Shown here one piece after another: positions 53,107 to 61,665 of a stretch of 64,000 nucleotides of DNA. A model generated the notes under the pieces. The model saw only the letters and a list, made by a program, of their open reading frames with translations. It ran no database searches and was not told the origin of the DNA. Origin of the DNA: Anaerostipes sp. (GTDB lineage: Bacteria > Bacillota > Clostridia > Lachnospirales > Lachnospiraceae); the NCBI GenBank assembly GCA_028704435.1, contig JAQWFL010000012.1, positions 18,146-82,145 of the forward strand. The letters run 5' to 3'. The translations under genes and the position numbers were made by a program. How positions within the stretch are numbered: position 1 is the stretch's first letter; each line of letters begins with the position of its first letter.

Positions 53107-54257
53107 GTTTTTTTAGTGGTGCACCTTTCTTTGGGGCTGTGTTTATCATTGCAATGCTAGCATTGTTTTTGGGATACACAGAACGTCCATTGAAGTGGCT
53201 TAACGTTGTTACTTCGATTTTAGTCGTTGGATTTGTTTTAGTCGAAAAACCAAAACAGTTGTTTTTCTTCCTTATGTTCTATATCATTGAGTTGGTTCTT
53301 GTAAAAGGCTATTTAAAGATAAGAACAGAAAAAGGAAGACAGGTAGTGACTTATCGAATTGCAGTTTTTCTTAGTATTGTCCCGTTGATTTTATGTAAGG
53401 CAGGAGAGGTTGTCTGTCTATATCATATTAAGTGGTTCCAGTTTGTGGGAATTTCTTATTTAACATTTCGATGTGTACAGATGATTATTGAATCTTACGA
53501 TGGGGTAATCAAAGAGATTAAAGTATTAGATTTTACAATATTTTTATTGTTTTTCCCTACATTTAGCTGTGGACCAATTGATCGAAGCAGAAGGTTTGTA
53601 GAGGATTTTCATAAGGTATATAAGCGTCAGGAATATCTTGAACTTTTTGGGATAGGATTAGAGAAGATATTTTTAGGACTTGTATATAAGAATGTAATTG
53701 CAACATTATTCTTTCAAATTATGGGAGAACTTGCTAAAGAGACTATGGTGGAGAAATTCATACATATATATTCTTATGGATTTTATATGTTCTTTGATTT
53801 TGCAGGATATAGTTTAATGGCTATTGGTGTTGCTTATATGCTTGGAATCAAAGTGCCTGAAAACTTTAAAAAACCGTTTTTAAGTGTGGATATGAAGGAT
53901 TTTTGGGCAAGATGGCATATTTCCTTGTCAGAATGGTTCCGTGATTTTATTTTTTCAAGATTTATTATGTTATCCATGAAGAAAAAATGGTTTCCAACAA
54001 GACTTTTTGGTGCTTCAGTAGGATTTATCATAAACATGTCTGTTATGGGACTATGGCATGGACCATCTGTTCATTATATACTGTATGGACTATACCATGG
54101 AGTCTTACTTGCATTAACAGAAATATACCAAAAGAAATCAAAATTTTATAAACGAAACAAAAAGAAAAAAGTATATCGATTTGTATCTTGGTTTATCACC
54201 TTCCAACTTGTTATGTTTGGATTTTTGATATTCTCAGGACAATTGAGTACATATTAA
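53103..54257 (+). CDS. dltB: DltB, D-alanyl transfer MBOAT membrane protein
   Basis: A 384-aa membrane-bound O-acyltransferase that passes D-Ala from DltC across the membrane. MBOAT features: FPTFSCGPIDRSRRF, the FDFAGYSLMAIG segment, FWARWHISLSEWFRDFIF and the catalytic His in MGLWHGPSVHYILYGLYHG. About ten helices are visible. It overlaps dltA by 4 bp and is followed by dltC 22 bp later. Confidence 0.95.
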   Translation: MSFFSGAPFFGAVFIIAMLALFLGYTERPLKWLNVVTSILVVGFVLVEKPKQLFFFLMFYIIELVLVKGYLKIRTEKGRQVVTYRIAVFLSIVPLILCKAGEVVCLYHIKWFQFVGISYLTFRCVQMIIESYDGVIKEIKVLDFTIFLLFFPTFSCGPIDRSRRFVEDFHKVYKRQEYLELFGIGLEKIFLGLVYKNVIATLFFQIMGELAKETMVEKFIHIYSYGFYMFFDFAGYSLMAIGVAYMLGIKVPENFKKPFLSVDMKDFWARWHISLSEWFRDFIFSRFIMLSMKKKWFPTRLFGASVGFIINMSVMGLWHGPSVHYILYGLYHGVLLALTEIYQKKSKFYKRNKKKKVYRFVSWFITFQLVMFGFLIFSGQLSTY

Positions 54258-54279
54258 AACAATTAGGAGGATTTGAAAG

Positions 54280-54513
54280 ATGGAAGAAAAGATTTTAGAT
54301 ATTTTAGAAGAGGTTTGTGAAGATTCTGATGTTAGAGATGATTTAGATATGGACTTATTTGAAGAAGATTTATTAGATTCATTAGCATTTGCAGAACTTT
54401 TAGTGGCTATTGAAGATCAATTAGGAGTTGTAATTGCACCATCAGAAGTTACAAGAGATGATATGAATACAGCAAACAAAATTATTCAAATGGTTCAAAG
54501 CAAGGCGAATTAG
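54280..54513 (+). CDS. dltC: DltC, D-alanyl carrier protein
   Basis: A 77-aa acyl-carrier-like protein. The phosphopantetheine attachment Ser34 lies in LLDSLAFAELL. The acidic composition (EDSDVRDDLDMDLFEED) and four-helix length fit the family. AGGAGGA precedes the start. It carries D-Ala between DltA and DltB. Confidence 0.95.
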   Translation: MEEKILDILEEVCEDSDVRDDLDMDLFEEDLLDSLAFAELLVAIEDQLGVVIAPSEVTRDDMNTANKIIQMVQSKAN

Positions 54514-54522
54514 AGGTATTTT

Positions 54523-55713
54523 ATGAGAAATATAAAGGCATTTTTAATTGCACTGGTTTTGAGTATTATTTCTGCAGTTGGAATTCTGAATTATGTTAGT
54601 GATACGTTACCTAAGTATAGTATTGACTATGGAACATGGATGGATGAATCAAAATATGCTTGTGTAAAAGGAATTACAGAAGTTTTAAGTGAAGACCAAA
54701 CAATTCCAATCTTTGGTTCTTCGGAGCTGCGCCATGGAATGAACTCAAAATATCATGCAAAGGCAGTATTTAGAAATACGGATATGAGACCTTTTTTAAT
54801 TGGACAGGCTGGGTATCAGAGTCTAACACATACAATGACTATGGGTGCTGTGGGTAATTCCATAAAAGAAAAGAAAGCAGTTTTAATTGTTTCACCACAA
54901 TGGTTTAAGATAGGTGGAGTGAAGAAAACCGCATTTGGGGCATCGTTTTCAGAAGACGCATTTATTGAATTTTTAAAAAATGATAATATATCAGCAGATA
55001 ACAAAAATGAGATGATTCAAAGAGTAAGACAGCTCACTAAGAGTAATAAGGAGATGAATCGTAAGATAAATCATGATGTGGCATGGTATTATAAGGGTCA
55101 AGAGGGATTGGTTACAACACCTAGAAAGGAAGTACATAACTTTTTAGTTGTAGGAAAATCAAGATCAAAGCTAATACTTAGAAAAAAAGTGTTGCTAGAA
55201 AAAGATAATAAAGAAGCAAAAGAAACAAAAGAAACAATAGGAACTGTGGAAGAGCCAGATTGGAATAAACTGAAAGAAAAAGCAGAAAAACGAGGGAAAA
55301 TTGTATCTAGGAATAATGGATTTGGAATGTATGACAGCATATATGAAAAGAGTTATCATCAATATGTAGAAGGAAAAAAGAAATTAAAGAAAGTGAATTA
55401 TGATTATAATTCAGTTGAATTTAAGGACTTAGAATTATTCATTAAAATATGTAAGGATTTGAATGTAGAACCAATGGTTGTGATTCTCCCATACAATGGA
55501 AGATGGTATGACTATATGGGACTAAAAAAAGAAGAGCGAAAGGCATACTATAAAAAGGTAAATACACTTTTAGATAAATACAAGGTAAAACGTTCCGATT
55601 TATCAAATAAAGAATATGCCAGCTACTATTTTAGAGATAATTCTCATTTATTATTGAAGGGATTGGTTGATTTAAATGAACATATTTACAACTTTTATGA
55701 ATTCGATCAGTAA
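54523..55713 (+). CDS. dltD: DltD, D-alanyl transfer protein
   Basis: A 396-aa protein with one N-terminal membrane anchor (AFLIALVLSIISAVGILNYV) and an extracellular SGNH-like domain. The catalytic Ser is in IFGSSELRHG and the Asp/His pair in FRDNSHLLLKG. A Lys/Glu-rich insert (about 225-260) is longer than in classical DltD. It hands D-Ala to teichoic acids. The last 17 bp overlap a short DltX-like gene. Confidence 0.93.
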   Translation: MRNIKAFLIALVLSIISAVGILNYVSDTLPKYSIDYGTWMDESKYACVKGITEVLSEDQTIPIFGSSELRHGMNSKYHAKAVFRNTDMRPFLIGQAGYQSLTHTMTMGAVGNSIKEKKAVLIVSPQWFKIGGVKKTAFGASFSEDAFIEFLKNDNISADNKNEMIQRVRQLTKSNKEMNRKINHDVAWYYKGQEGLVTTPRKEVHNFLVVGKSRSKLILRKKVLLEKDNKEAKETKETIGTVEEPDWNKLKEKAEKRGKIVSRNNGFGMYDSIYEKSYHQYVEGKKKLKKVNYDYNSVEFKDLELFIKICKDLNVEPMVVILPYNGRWYDYMGLKKEERKAYYKKVNTLLDKYKVKRSDLSNKEYASYYFRDNSHLLLKGLVDLNEHIYNFYEFDQ

Positions 55714-55837
55714 ACATATAGATACCAAATTAATAGGTAAGATTTTTATGTTTTATGTACTGCTGATGATATTATTTATATATTTTATTATTTCAAGAGA
55801 TTCAGCAGCACCAGTGTTTATCTACGAACAGTTTTAA
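55697..55837 (+). CDS. dltX: DltX-like small membrane protein
   Basis: A 46-aa gene overlapping the end of dltD by 17 bp. A polar N terminus is followed by one membrane helix (FMFYVLLMILFIYFII) and a C-terminal PVFIYEQF. This closely fits DltX, which has one helix and an invariant C-terminal F-[IV]-Y-N-x-F-type motif used to bind DltB. Here Asn is replaced by Glu, and the gene is last in the operon instead of first. An internal ATG at 55748 behind AGGTAAG would give only 29 aa and is an alternative start. Confidence 0.8.
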   Translation: MNSISKHIDTKLIGKIFMFYVLLMILFIYFIISRDSAAPVFIYEQF

Positions 55838-55846
55838 TCAGAATAT

Positions 55847-55886
55847 AAAACAGGGACTGGAATTAAATTTCAGCCCCTGTTTTATT
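55847..55886 (+). terminator. Terminator of the dlt operon
   Basis: A 16-bp stem with one mismatch (55847-55862 with 55868-55883) ends in TTTTATT. It closes the operon right after dltX, which supports that gene as its last member. Confidence 0.85.
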
Positions 55887-55992
55887 GCCTAATTTCAAGA
55901 TTGTTGTTATAATTACTAATGTTTTGTGAATTTTCAGATAATATAAGAAAGAGAAAGAACGCTGGTTTAATTGGAGTGTTTAGGAGGGAATT

Positions 55993-56847
55993 ATGTTAAA
56001 AATATGGATTAGTGGTTCAAATGGACAGATTGGAAAAGCAATTAATTCAGTTTTAGAACCATTACAATTTGAAGTCTTTAATACAGATAAAGATGAAGTT
56101 GATATTGCAGATGTAGATGAGGTATTTCGCTTTGGAGAAGTGAATCGTCCAGATATTATTATTAACTGTTCTGGAGTTACGGATATGGATTATTGTGAAG
56201 CAAATCCAAAAGAAGCCTATAGGGTCAATGCAATTGGTGCAAGAAATTTAAGTATTGTTGCTAGAAAGATTGATGCAAAAATTGTACAAATATCTACAGA
56301 TGATGTGTTTGACGGGAAAAGCACAAAACCATATAAGGAATTTGATACACCAAATCCACGTACTGTATATGGAAAGTCAAAACTTGCAGGTGAGAATTAT
56401 GTAAAAGAGTTTACACACAAACATTTTGTGATCCGAAGTACATGGGTTTATGGAAAGGGAAATAATTATATCTTTGACTTATTAGAGGCAGTGAAAACTG
56501 GAAAACCAGTTGCAGTTGCAGCAGATCAATTTGGAGCACCAACAAGTGCAAAGGAATTAGCCAAGTTCGTTCTGCATATAGTGTCAGGCCGTGAATATGG
56601 TACGTATCATGCAACTTGTAAAGGAACTTGTTCTCGTTATGCTTATGCAAAGGAAATTCTGAAAATGACAGGAAAGACGGCAAAGCTAAAAGCGGTTCCA
56701 ACGTTGGAGTCAGATTTAACTTCTGTTCGTCCTGCATATGCAGTATTGGATGGATTTATTATGGATATTGTCCATGTATATGAATTTTTGTCATGGAAAG
56801 AATCCTTGGAAGAATTTTTAAGAGAGGAAGGATTATATGAACAATAA
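55993..56847 (+). CDS. dTDP-4-dehydrorhamnose-reductase-like protein
   Basis: A 284-aa extended SDR of the RmlD/RfbD family. Features: ISGSNGQIGKAI (NAD(P) loop), RPDIIINCSGVTDMDYCE, the QISTDDVFDGKS active-site Thr/Ser region, catalytic TVYGKSK and the RSTWVYG motif. RmlD makes dTDP-L-rhamnose for surface polysaccharides. No other rml genes are in the window, and the same family includes other sugar-nucleotide reductases. It overlaps the transporter gene by 11 bp. Confidence 0.85.
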   Translation: MLKIWISGSNGQIGKAINSVLEPLQFEVFNTDKDEVDIADVDEVFRFGEVNRPDIIINCSGVTDMDYCEANPKEAYRVNAIGARNLSIVARKIDAKIVQISTDDVFDGKSTKPYKEFDTPNPRTVYGKSKLAGENYVKEFTHKHFVIRSTWVYGKGNNYIFDLLEAVKTGKPVAVAADQFGAPTSAKELAKFVLHIVSGREYGTYHATCKGTCSRYAYAKEILKMTGKTAKLKAVPTLESDLTSVRPAYAVLDGFIMDIVHVYEFLSWKESLEEFLREEGLYEQ

Positions 56848-58132
56848 GCAGAAAAAAGAAAAGAAGAAGATGGGATTAACAACTAAAATATTTTTTGGTT
56901 TAATTGCAGGGGCCATCTTTGGACTTGTTTTAAATTATATAATTCCAGCGGGAGTCATCCGAGATAGTTTTCTTATAAATGGAGTTTTGTATGTAGTGGG
57001 ACAAGGATTTATCCGTTTAATGCAGATGTTAGTTGTACCATTGGTGTTTTGTTCCCTTGTTTGTGGAAGTATGTCTGTGGGAGACACAAAGAAGCTAGGA
57101 ACTGTTGGAGTGCGCACCGTGCTGTTTTATTTAGCAACCACTGCTTTTGCTATTACAGTAGCATTAGTTATGGGGAATTTGATTCGTCCAGGAATTGGAC
57201 TTGATATGTCAGCAATTAAGGCAGCGTCAGACAGTGTGGCGACCATGGAAAAAACAAGTATAGCAGATACAATTTTAAATATTATTCCAACTAATATTTT
57301 TGAAGGTTTAGCCAGTGGAACCATGCTTCAGATTATTTTCTTTGCATTAATGCTTGGGGTAGTATTAACGAAATTAGGTGATAGAGTAGAGACAGTTGCT
57401 AACATTTTCAGCCAATGCAATGATATTATGATGGAAATGACAATGATTGTTATGAAGGTTGCACCTATTGGTGTATTTGCATTAATCTCTAAGACGTTTG
57501 CAGGCATTGGATTTGATGCATTCTTCCCGATTTTAAAATATATGGTTACAGTTTTCTTAGCTTTAGGAATACAGTGTTTTATTGTATATCTTGGATTGTT
57601 AAAGATATTTACAGGATTGAGTCCCGTTATTTTTATTAAGAACTTTTTCCCTGTAATGGCATTTGCATTCTCAACGGCAACGTCTAATGCAACGATTCCA
57701 ATGTCTATTGATACATTAGCTGTAAAGCTGGGAGTATCAAAGAAAATTTCATCTTTTACAGTTCCTCTTGGAGCTACCATAAATATGGATGGAACGGCAA
57801 TTATGCAGGGAGTGGTTGTATGTTTTGTAGCACAGGCATTTGGTATTCATTTATCAATGACAGACTATTTAACGGTTATTGGAACCGCAACCTTAGCTTC
57901 TATTGGTACAGCTGGAATTCCTAGTGTAGGAATGATTACGTTGACAATGGTGTTTAATTCTATTGGACTTCCAGTAGAGGGAATTGCTCTTGTAATGGGA
58001 ATTGATCGTATCCTAGATATGACAAGAACTGCTGTTAATATTACAGGAGATGCTGTGTGTACAACTATTGTTGCTTCTCAAAACAATGCGGTTGACCGAG
58101 AAATTTACAATACATCTTTGGTAAAAGATTAG
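56837..58132 (+). CDS. Dicarboxylate/amino acid:cation symporter (DAACS)
   Basis: A 431-aa transporter of the GltP/DctA family. Features: the N-terminal helix, FIRLMQMLVVPLVFCSLVCG, HP1 SFSTATSNATIPMS-like segment (here AFSTATSNATIP), the NMDGT motif in TINMDGTAIMQG, HP2 TASIGTAGIPSVG, and DRILDMTRTAVN. It imports dicarboxylates or glutamate with Na+ or H+. The link to the upstream SDR gene (11-bp overlap) is odd but real. Confidence 0.93.
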   Translation: MNNKQKKEKKKMGLTTKIFFGLIAGAIFGLVLNYIIPAGVIRDSFLINGVLYVVGQGFIRLMQMLVVPLVFCSLVCGSMSVGDTKKLGTVGVRTVLFYLATTAFAITVALVMGNLIRPGIGLDMSAIKAASDSVATMEKTSIADTILNIIPTNIFEGLASGTMLQIIFFALMLGVVLTKLGDRVETVANIFSQCNDIMMEMTMIVMKVAPIGVFALISKTFAGIGFDAFFPILKYMVTVFLALGIQCFIVYLGLLKIFTGLSPVIFIKNFFPVMAFAFSTATSNATIPMSIDTLAVKLGVSKKISSFTVPLGATINMDGTAIMQGVVVCFVAQAFGIHLSMTDYLTVIGTATLASIGTAGIPSVGMITLTMVFNSIGLPVEGIALVMGIDRILDMTRTAVNITGDAVCTTIVASQNNAVDREIYNTSLVKD

Positions 58133-58187
58133 TAAATAACTACTTGATATGCTAAAATAGAAAGGAAAAGAATAAGGAGTGACTGTT

Positions 58188-58847
58188 ATGAAAGATAAGA
58201 CGAAGAGTATCATCACAATAGCTTTGATTATAATATTTTGTATTGGTGCAATTTTAGGGTATTCTTATATAGCTCAACGCCATGGAATGCGTCACGGGAT
58301 TGAATATCTTGAGAATGGAGAATACCAAAAGGCATATGAGAAGTTTGAAAAGGCGGCATCTAAGTTTTCCTTAGGATACACAAAGCAGAAGGTAGACAGT
58401 ATGTATTATGAAGGAGAATCTTTGTATCGGTTAGAGCGTTATGAAGATGGGATTTCAGTATATGATTCTATTTTAAAGCATAAGGAAGCTGGATATGGAT
58501 ATGCAATGAAAGCATTATGTTATGTGGGATTAGAACAAGAAGAAAAAGCAGTTGAAATATGCAATCAGGGAATCGATAACTGTAAGACGGAAGGTGAAAG
58601 TTATGATGTTAAGATTGCGATTCTTATGAAACAAAAGAAGTATGATCAAGGATTGAAGGTTGTGAACGCAGCATTAAGTCAAGAGCTCGTTTCTGGGAAA
58701 GCGCAGATTATGTTTGACCGAATCAGCCTTTATGAAGAAAAACTGGATTATAACACAGCATATAAATATGCCAAGGAGTACGTAAAAGCATATCCCAAGG
58801 ATAAGAAAGGGAAGAAAGAAGTAACCTTCTTAAAAAGCCGAATTTAA
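58188..58847 (+). CDS. Membrane-anchored TPR protein
   Basis: A 219-aa protein with an N-terminal transmembrane helix (IITIALIIIFCIGAILGYSYI) and tetratricopeptide repeats (GIEYLENGEYQKAYEKFEKA; GESLYRLERYEDGISVYDSI; CYVGLEQEEKAVEICNQGI; ILMKQKKYDQGLKVVNAAL; NTAYKYAKEYVKAYP). The ATG at 58188 follows AAGGAG; GTG at 58179 overlaps that site. TPR proteins of this type act in complex assembly; no role is known here. A terminator follows. Confidence 0.82.
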   Translation: MKDKTKSIITIALIIIFCIGAILGYSYIAQRHGMRHGIEYLENGEYQKAYEKFEKAASKFSLGYTKQKVDSMYYEGESLYRLERYEDGISVYDSILKHKEAGYGYAMKALCYVGLEQEEKAVEICNQGIDNCKTEGESYDVKIAILMKQKKYDQGLKVVNAALSQELVSGKAQIMFDRISLYEEKLDYNTAYKYAKEYVKAYPKDKKGKKEVTFLKSRI

Positions 58848-58853
58848 TAGATT

Positions 58854-58889
58854 AAAAAAAACAACTAGAAAAATCTGGTTGTTTTTTTT
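58854..58889 (+). terminator. Rho-independent terminator
   Basis: AAAAACAACTAG (57-68 of this block, up to 58868) pairs with CTGGTTGTTTTT (58875-58886), one G-U pair, 6-nt loop, with a T run. A run of A's on the left means it may also work on the other strand. Confidence 0.85.
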
Positions 58890-58930
58890 ATACATAAAAA
58901 CCATATAAATTTCACGATAATAGAAAATAT

Positions 58931-58988
58931 GAAATAAAATTTTATTTCGTGTAAAAACTATTGACAAAATTTTAAATCATGTTAAAAT
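58931..58988 (+). promoter_or_regulatory. Promoter and operator of the sorbose/sorbitol-type PTS operon
   Basis: TTGACA (58961-58966), a 16-bp spacer and TAAAAT (58983-58988). Thirteen bp upstream of the -35 is the perfect 18-bp palindrome GAAATAAAATTTTATTTC (58931-58948). Additional TTTCA/TGAAA half-sites lie on both sides (for example TTTCA near 59006 and TGAAA near 59026). This fits RpiR-family operators, and an RpiR gene ends the operon. Confidence 0.7.
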
Positions 58989-59066
58989 AAAAACATAAAA
59001 TAAAGTTTCACAAGAGACAACTTGATGAAATTTAATTTACTGTATATGTATTTAAAGGAGGATATT

Positions 59067-59492
59067 ATGTATTTGATTGTTGCTGCCCATGGGGATTTAG
59101 CAAAAGAAGTTTTGAATTCTGCCAATATGGTTTATGGACAGGTTGAAAACATTTCTACAGTTTCATTTGTACCAGGAGAGAATGGAACAAATCTAAAAAG
59201 AAAGTATGAAGAAATACTAAAAGATGTAAATGACCAAGTCGTATTTTTGGTTGATTTGTTTGGAGGAAGTCCATACAACGCAGCTTTTGAGTTTGCATTA
59301 AAGAATGACAACATGGATGTAGTAACTGGACTAAGCCTTCCAATGTTAATTGAAGTATTAACAACAAGGGAGATGAACTCAGAGGTAAAGGCAAAAGAAT
59401 TAATTCACATGATAAATCCAGATGGATACGTAAAGTCATGCAAAATGATGTTAAATGAAAAACAAGAGGAAGAAGAGGAGGATGATTTATAA
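59067..59492 (+). CDS. PTS EIIA, mannose/sorbose family
   Basis: A 141-aa EIIA of the mannose family. Phospho-acceptor His8 is in LIVAAHGDLA; the FLVDLFGGSPYNAAFEFALK segment and LPMLIEVL are typical. The start at 59067 follows AAAGGAGGA; the longer frame is not needed. The C terminus is very acidic (EEEEEDDL). It shares one base with the EIIB start (TAATG) and passes phosphate to it. Confidence 0.93.
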   Translation: MYLIVAAHGDLAKEVLNSANMVYGQVENISTVSFVPGENGTNLKRKYEEILKDVNDQVVFLVDLFGGSPYNAAFEFALKNDNMDVVTGLSLPMLIEVLTTREMNSEVKAKELIHMINPDGYVKSCKMMLNEKQEEEEEDDL

Positions 59493-59968
59493 TGAAAATC
59501 AATTTATGTAGAATCGATGACCGATTAATTCATGGACAAGTTGCCACTGTATGGGCAAAGGAAGCAAATGCACAAAGAATTATTGTGTGTAGTGATGAAG
59601 TAGCCAAAGATGATATTAGAAAGACATTATTATTACAAGTTGGACCACCAGGAATCAAAGTAAGTGTGGTTGATGTTGCAAAAGCAATTAGAGTTTATAA
59701 CAATCCAAAATATGAAAATGATACTGTATTTTTCTTGTATACATGTCCACAGGATGTATTGAGAATGATTGAAGGTGGAGTACCAATTCAAAGTGTAAAC
59801 ATTGGTGGAATGTCATTTAAGACAGGAAAGGAACAGATCACAAAGGCTGTTTCTGTAGATGAAAGTGATAAGGAAGCCTTTCGTAAGATGAATGAATTAG
59901 GTGTTGAGTTAGAAATCAGATCCATTGCAACAGATAACAAAGTAGATTTAATGTCAAAAATTAAATAA
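59492..59968 (+). CDS. PTS EIIB, mannose/sorbose family
   Basis: A 158-aa EIIB with phospho-acceptor His14 in RIDDRLIHGQVATVWAKE, and the family's FFLYTCPQDVLRMIEGGVPIQSVNIGGM block. It transfers phosphate from EIIA to the incoming sugar. The 1-bp overlap with EIIA and 23-bp gap to EIIC show one operon. Confidence 0.95.
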   Translation: MKINLCRIDDRLIHGQVATVWAKEANAQRIIVCSDEVAKDDIRKTLLLQVGPPGIKVSVVDVAKAIRVYNNPKYENDTVFFLYTCPQDVLRMIEGGVPIQSVNIGGMSFKTGKEQITKAVSVDESDKEAFRKMNELGVELEIRSIATDNKVDLMSKIK

Positions 59969-59991
59969 GAAAGATTTAAAGGAGGATTAAC

Positions 59992-60807
59992 ATGGGATTA
60001 TCAGTAGTTCAAATCGTGTTACTATTTATCGTAGCATGTATCGCAGGAATGGGAAGTGTATTAGATTCATTTCAAACACATCGACCATTAATTGCATGTA
60101 CATTAGTAGGAATCGTTTTAGGTGATATTAAGACAGGAGTTATGCTTGGTGGAACATTGGAGATGATCGCTCTTGGATGGATGAACATTGGAGCGGCACA
60201 GTCTCCAGATTCAGCTTTGGCAAGTATTATTTCAACAATTTTAGTTATTGTGGGAAATCAATCGGTATCTGCAGGAATTGCAATTGCACTTCCAGTAGCA
60301 GTAGCAGGACAAATGCTAACAGTATTTGCACGTACCATCACAATTTTCTTCCAGCATGCAGCAGATAAATATGCAGAAGATGCAAACTTTAAAATGATTG
60401 ATATATGTCATGTGACAGCGTTAATTGTACAAGCTCTTCGTGTTGCAATTCCAGCATTGTTAGTTGCAGTTGTTGTAAGTCCTGAGGGAGTAAAAGCAAT
60501 GTTAAATCAAATCCCAGATGTAGTAACTGGAGGATTAACAGTTGCCGGAGGATTTATCGTAGTTGTTGGGTATGCAATGGTTATTAATATGATGAGTGCA
60601 AAGTATCTTATGCCATTCTTTTTCCTAGGATTTATTTTGGCAGCATTTGTAGATTTCAACCTTGTAGCATTTGGTGCAATGGGAGCAATCTTCGCACTTG
60701 TTTATGTTCAATTAAATCCTAAATTTAGTCAGCCACAGGCAGCGGCAGTTCCAGCTGGAGCCACAGCTGCAAATGATTTAGATGATGACTTAGACGACGA
60801 ATTATAG
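59992..60807 (+). CDS. PTS EIIC, mannose/sorbose family
   Basis: A 271-aa membrane component (ManY/SorA type). Features: DSFQTHRPLIACTLVGIVLGD, GVMLGGTLEMIALGWMNIGAAQSPD and several helices. The C terminus carries an acidic tail (NDLDDDLDDEL). Together with EIID it forms the channel. Confidence 0.95.
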   Translation: MGLSVVQIVLLFIVACIAGMGSVLDSFQTHRPLIACTLVGIVLGDIKTGVMLGGTLEMIALGWMNIGAAQSPDSALASIISTILVIVGNQSVSAGIAIALPVAVAGQMLTVFARTITIFFQHAADKYAEDANFKMIDICHVTALIVQALRVAIPALLVAVVVSPEGVKAMLNQIPDVVTGGLTVAGGFIVVVGYAMVINMMSAKYLMPFFFLGFILAAFVDFNLVAFGAMGAIFALVYVQLNPKFSQPQAAAVPAGATAANDLDDDLDDEL

Positions 60808-60824
60808 AATAGAGGAGAAGAATT

Positions 60825-61649
60825 ATGAGTGAACAAAATACATTAACAAAAAAAGATCGAGTAAATATGTTTATGCGTTCTAATTTTCAACAGGCTTCTT
60901 TCAATTATGAAAGAATTCATGCATTGGGATTTGCATTTGACATGGTACCAGCAATTAAAAGACTTTATCATACAAAAGAAGAGCAGGCAGCTGCGTTAAA
61001 GAGACATATGACATTCTTTAATGTAACTCCAGCTTGTGCGGGACCAGTAATTGGAGTTACCGCAGCATTAGAAGAGACCAAAGCGAATGGAGCTGATATT
61101 GAAGACGGAACCATTGGAAGTATTAAGATTGGTTTAATGGGGCCTTTGTGTGGAGTAGGTGATCCTTTATTCTGGGGAACACTAAGACCAATCACTGCAG
61201 CAATTGGTGCATCTATGGCATTGACAGGAAATATTTTAGGACCATTACTATTCTTCGTATTATTTAATGCAGTTCGTTTGGCAGCATTATATTTTGGACT
61301 TGAAATTGGATATAAAAAAGGATTGGATTTGGTTAAAAACTTAGCTGGAAATACACTTCAAAAGATTACAGAAGGTGCAACAATTCTTGGTATGTTTGTT
61401 ATGGGAGCGTTAGTATCAAAATGGACATCTATTAATGTTCCATTGGTCGTTTCTAAAGTAACAACAAATGGAAAAACAACAATTACAACCGTACAAAATA
61501 TTTTAGATCAGTTAATGCCTGGTTTACTTGGATTACTTTTAACTCTTTTAGTATGCAAATTACTTAAAAAGAACATAAGTGCAATTGGTATTATCTTTGC
61601 CCTTTTTGTTGTAGGTATTGTAGGATATGGACTAGGAATCTTAGCATAG
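60825..61649 (+). CDS. PTS EIID, mannose/sorbose family
   Basis: A 274-aa EIID (ManZ/SorM type) with the family features SNFQQASFNYERIHALGFAFDMVPAIKRLY, FFNVTPACAGPVIGVTAALEE, GLMGPLCGVGDPLFWGTLRPI and C-terminal helices. EIID is found only in the mannose family, so the class is certain. It is 16 bp before the reductase gene. Confidence 0.95.
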   Translation: MSEQNTLTKKDRVNMFMRSNFQQASFNYERIHALGFAFDMVPAIKRLYHTKEEQAAALKRHMTFFNVTPACAGPVIGVTAALEETKANGADIEDGTIGSIKIGLMGPLCGVGDPLFWGTLRPITAAIGASMALTGNILGPLLFFVLFNAVRLAALYFGLEIGYKKGLDLVKNLAGNTLQKITEGATILGMFVMGALVSKWTSINVPLVVSKVTTNGKTTITTVQNILDQLMPGLLGLLLTLLVCKLLKKNISAIGIIFALFVVGIVGYGLGILA

Positions 61650-61665
61650 AGATGGAGGAGATAAA

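Noticed and set aside
57328..57780. 150-codon antisense frame in the symporter gene
   Set aside because: Shadow of membrane-helix coding sequence.
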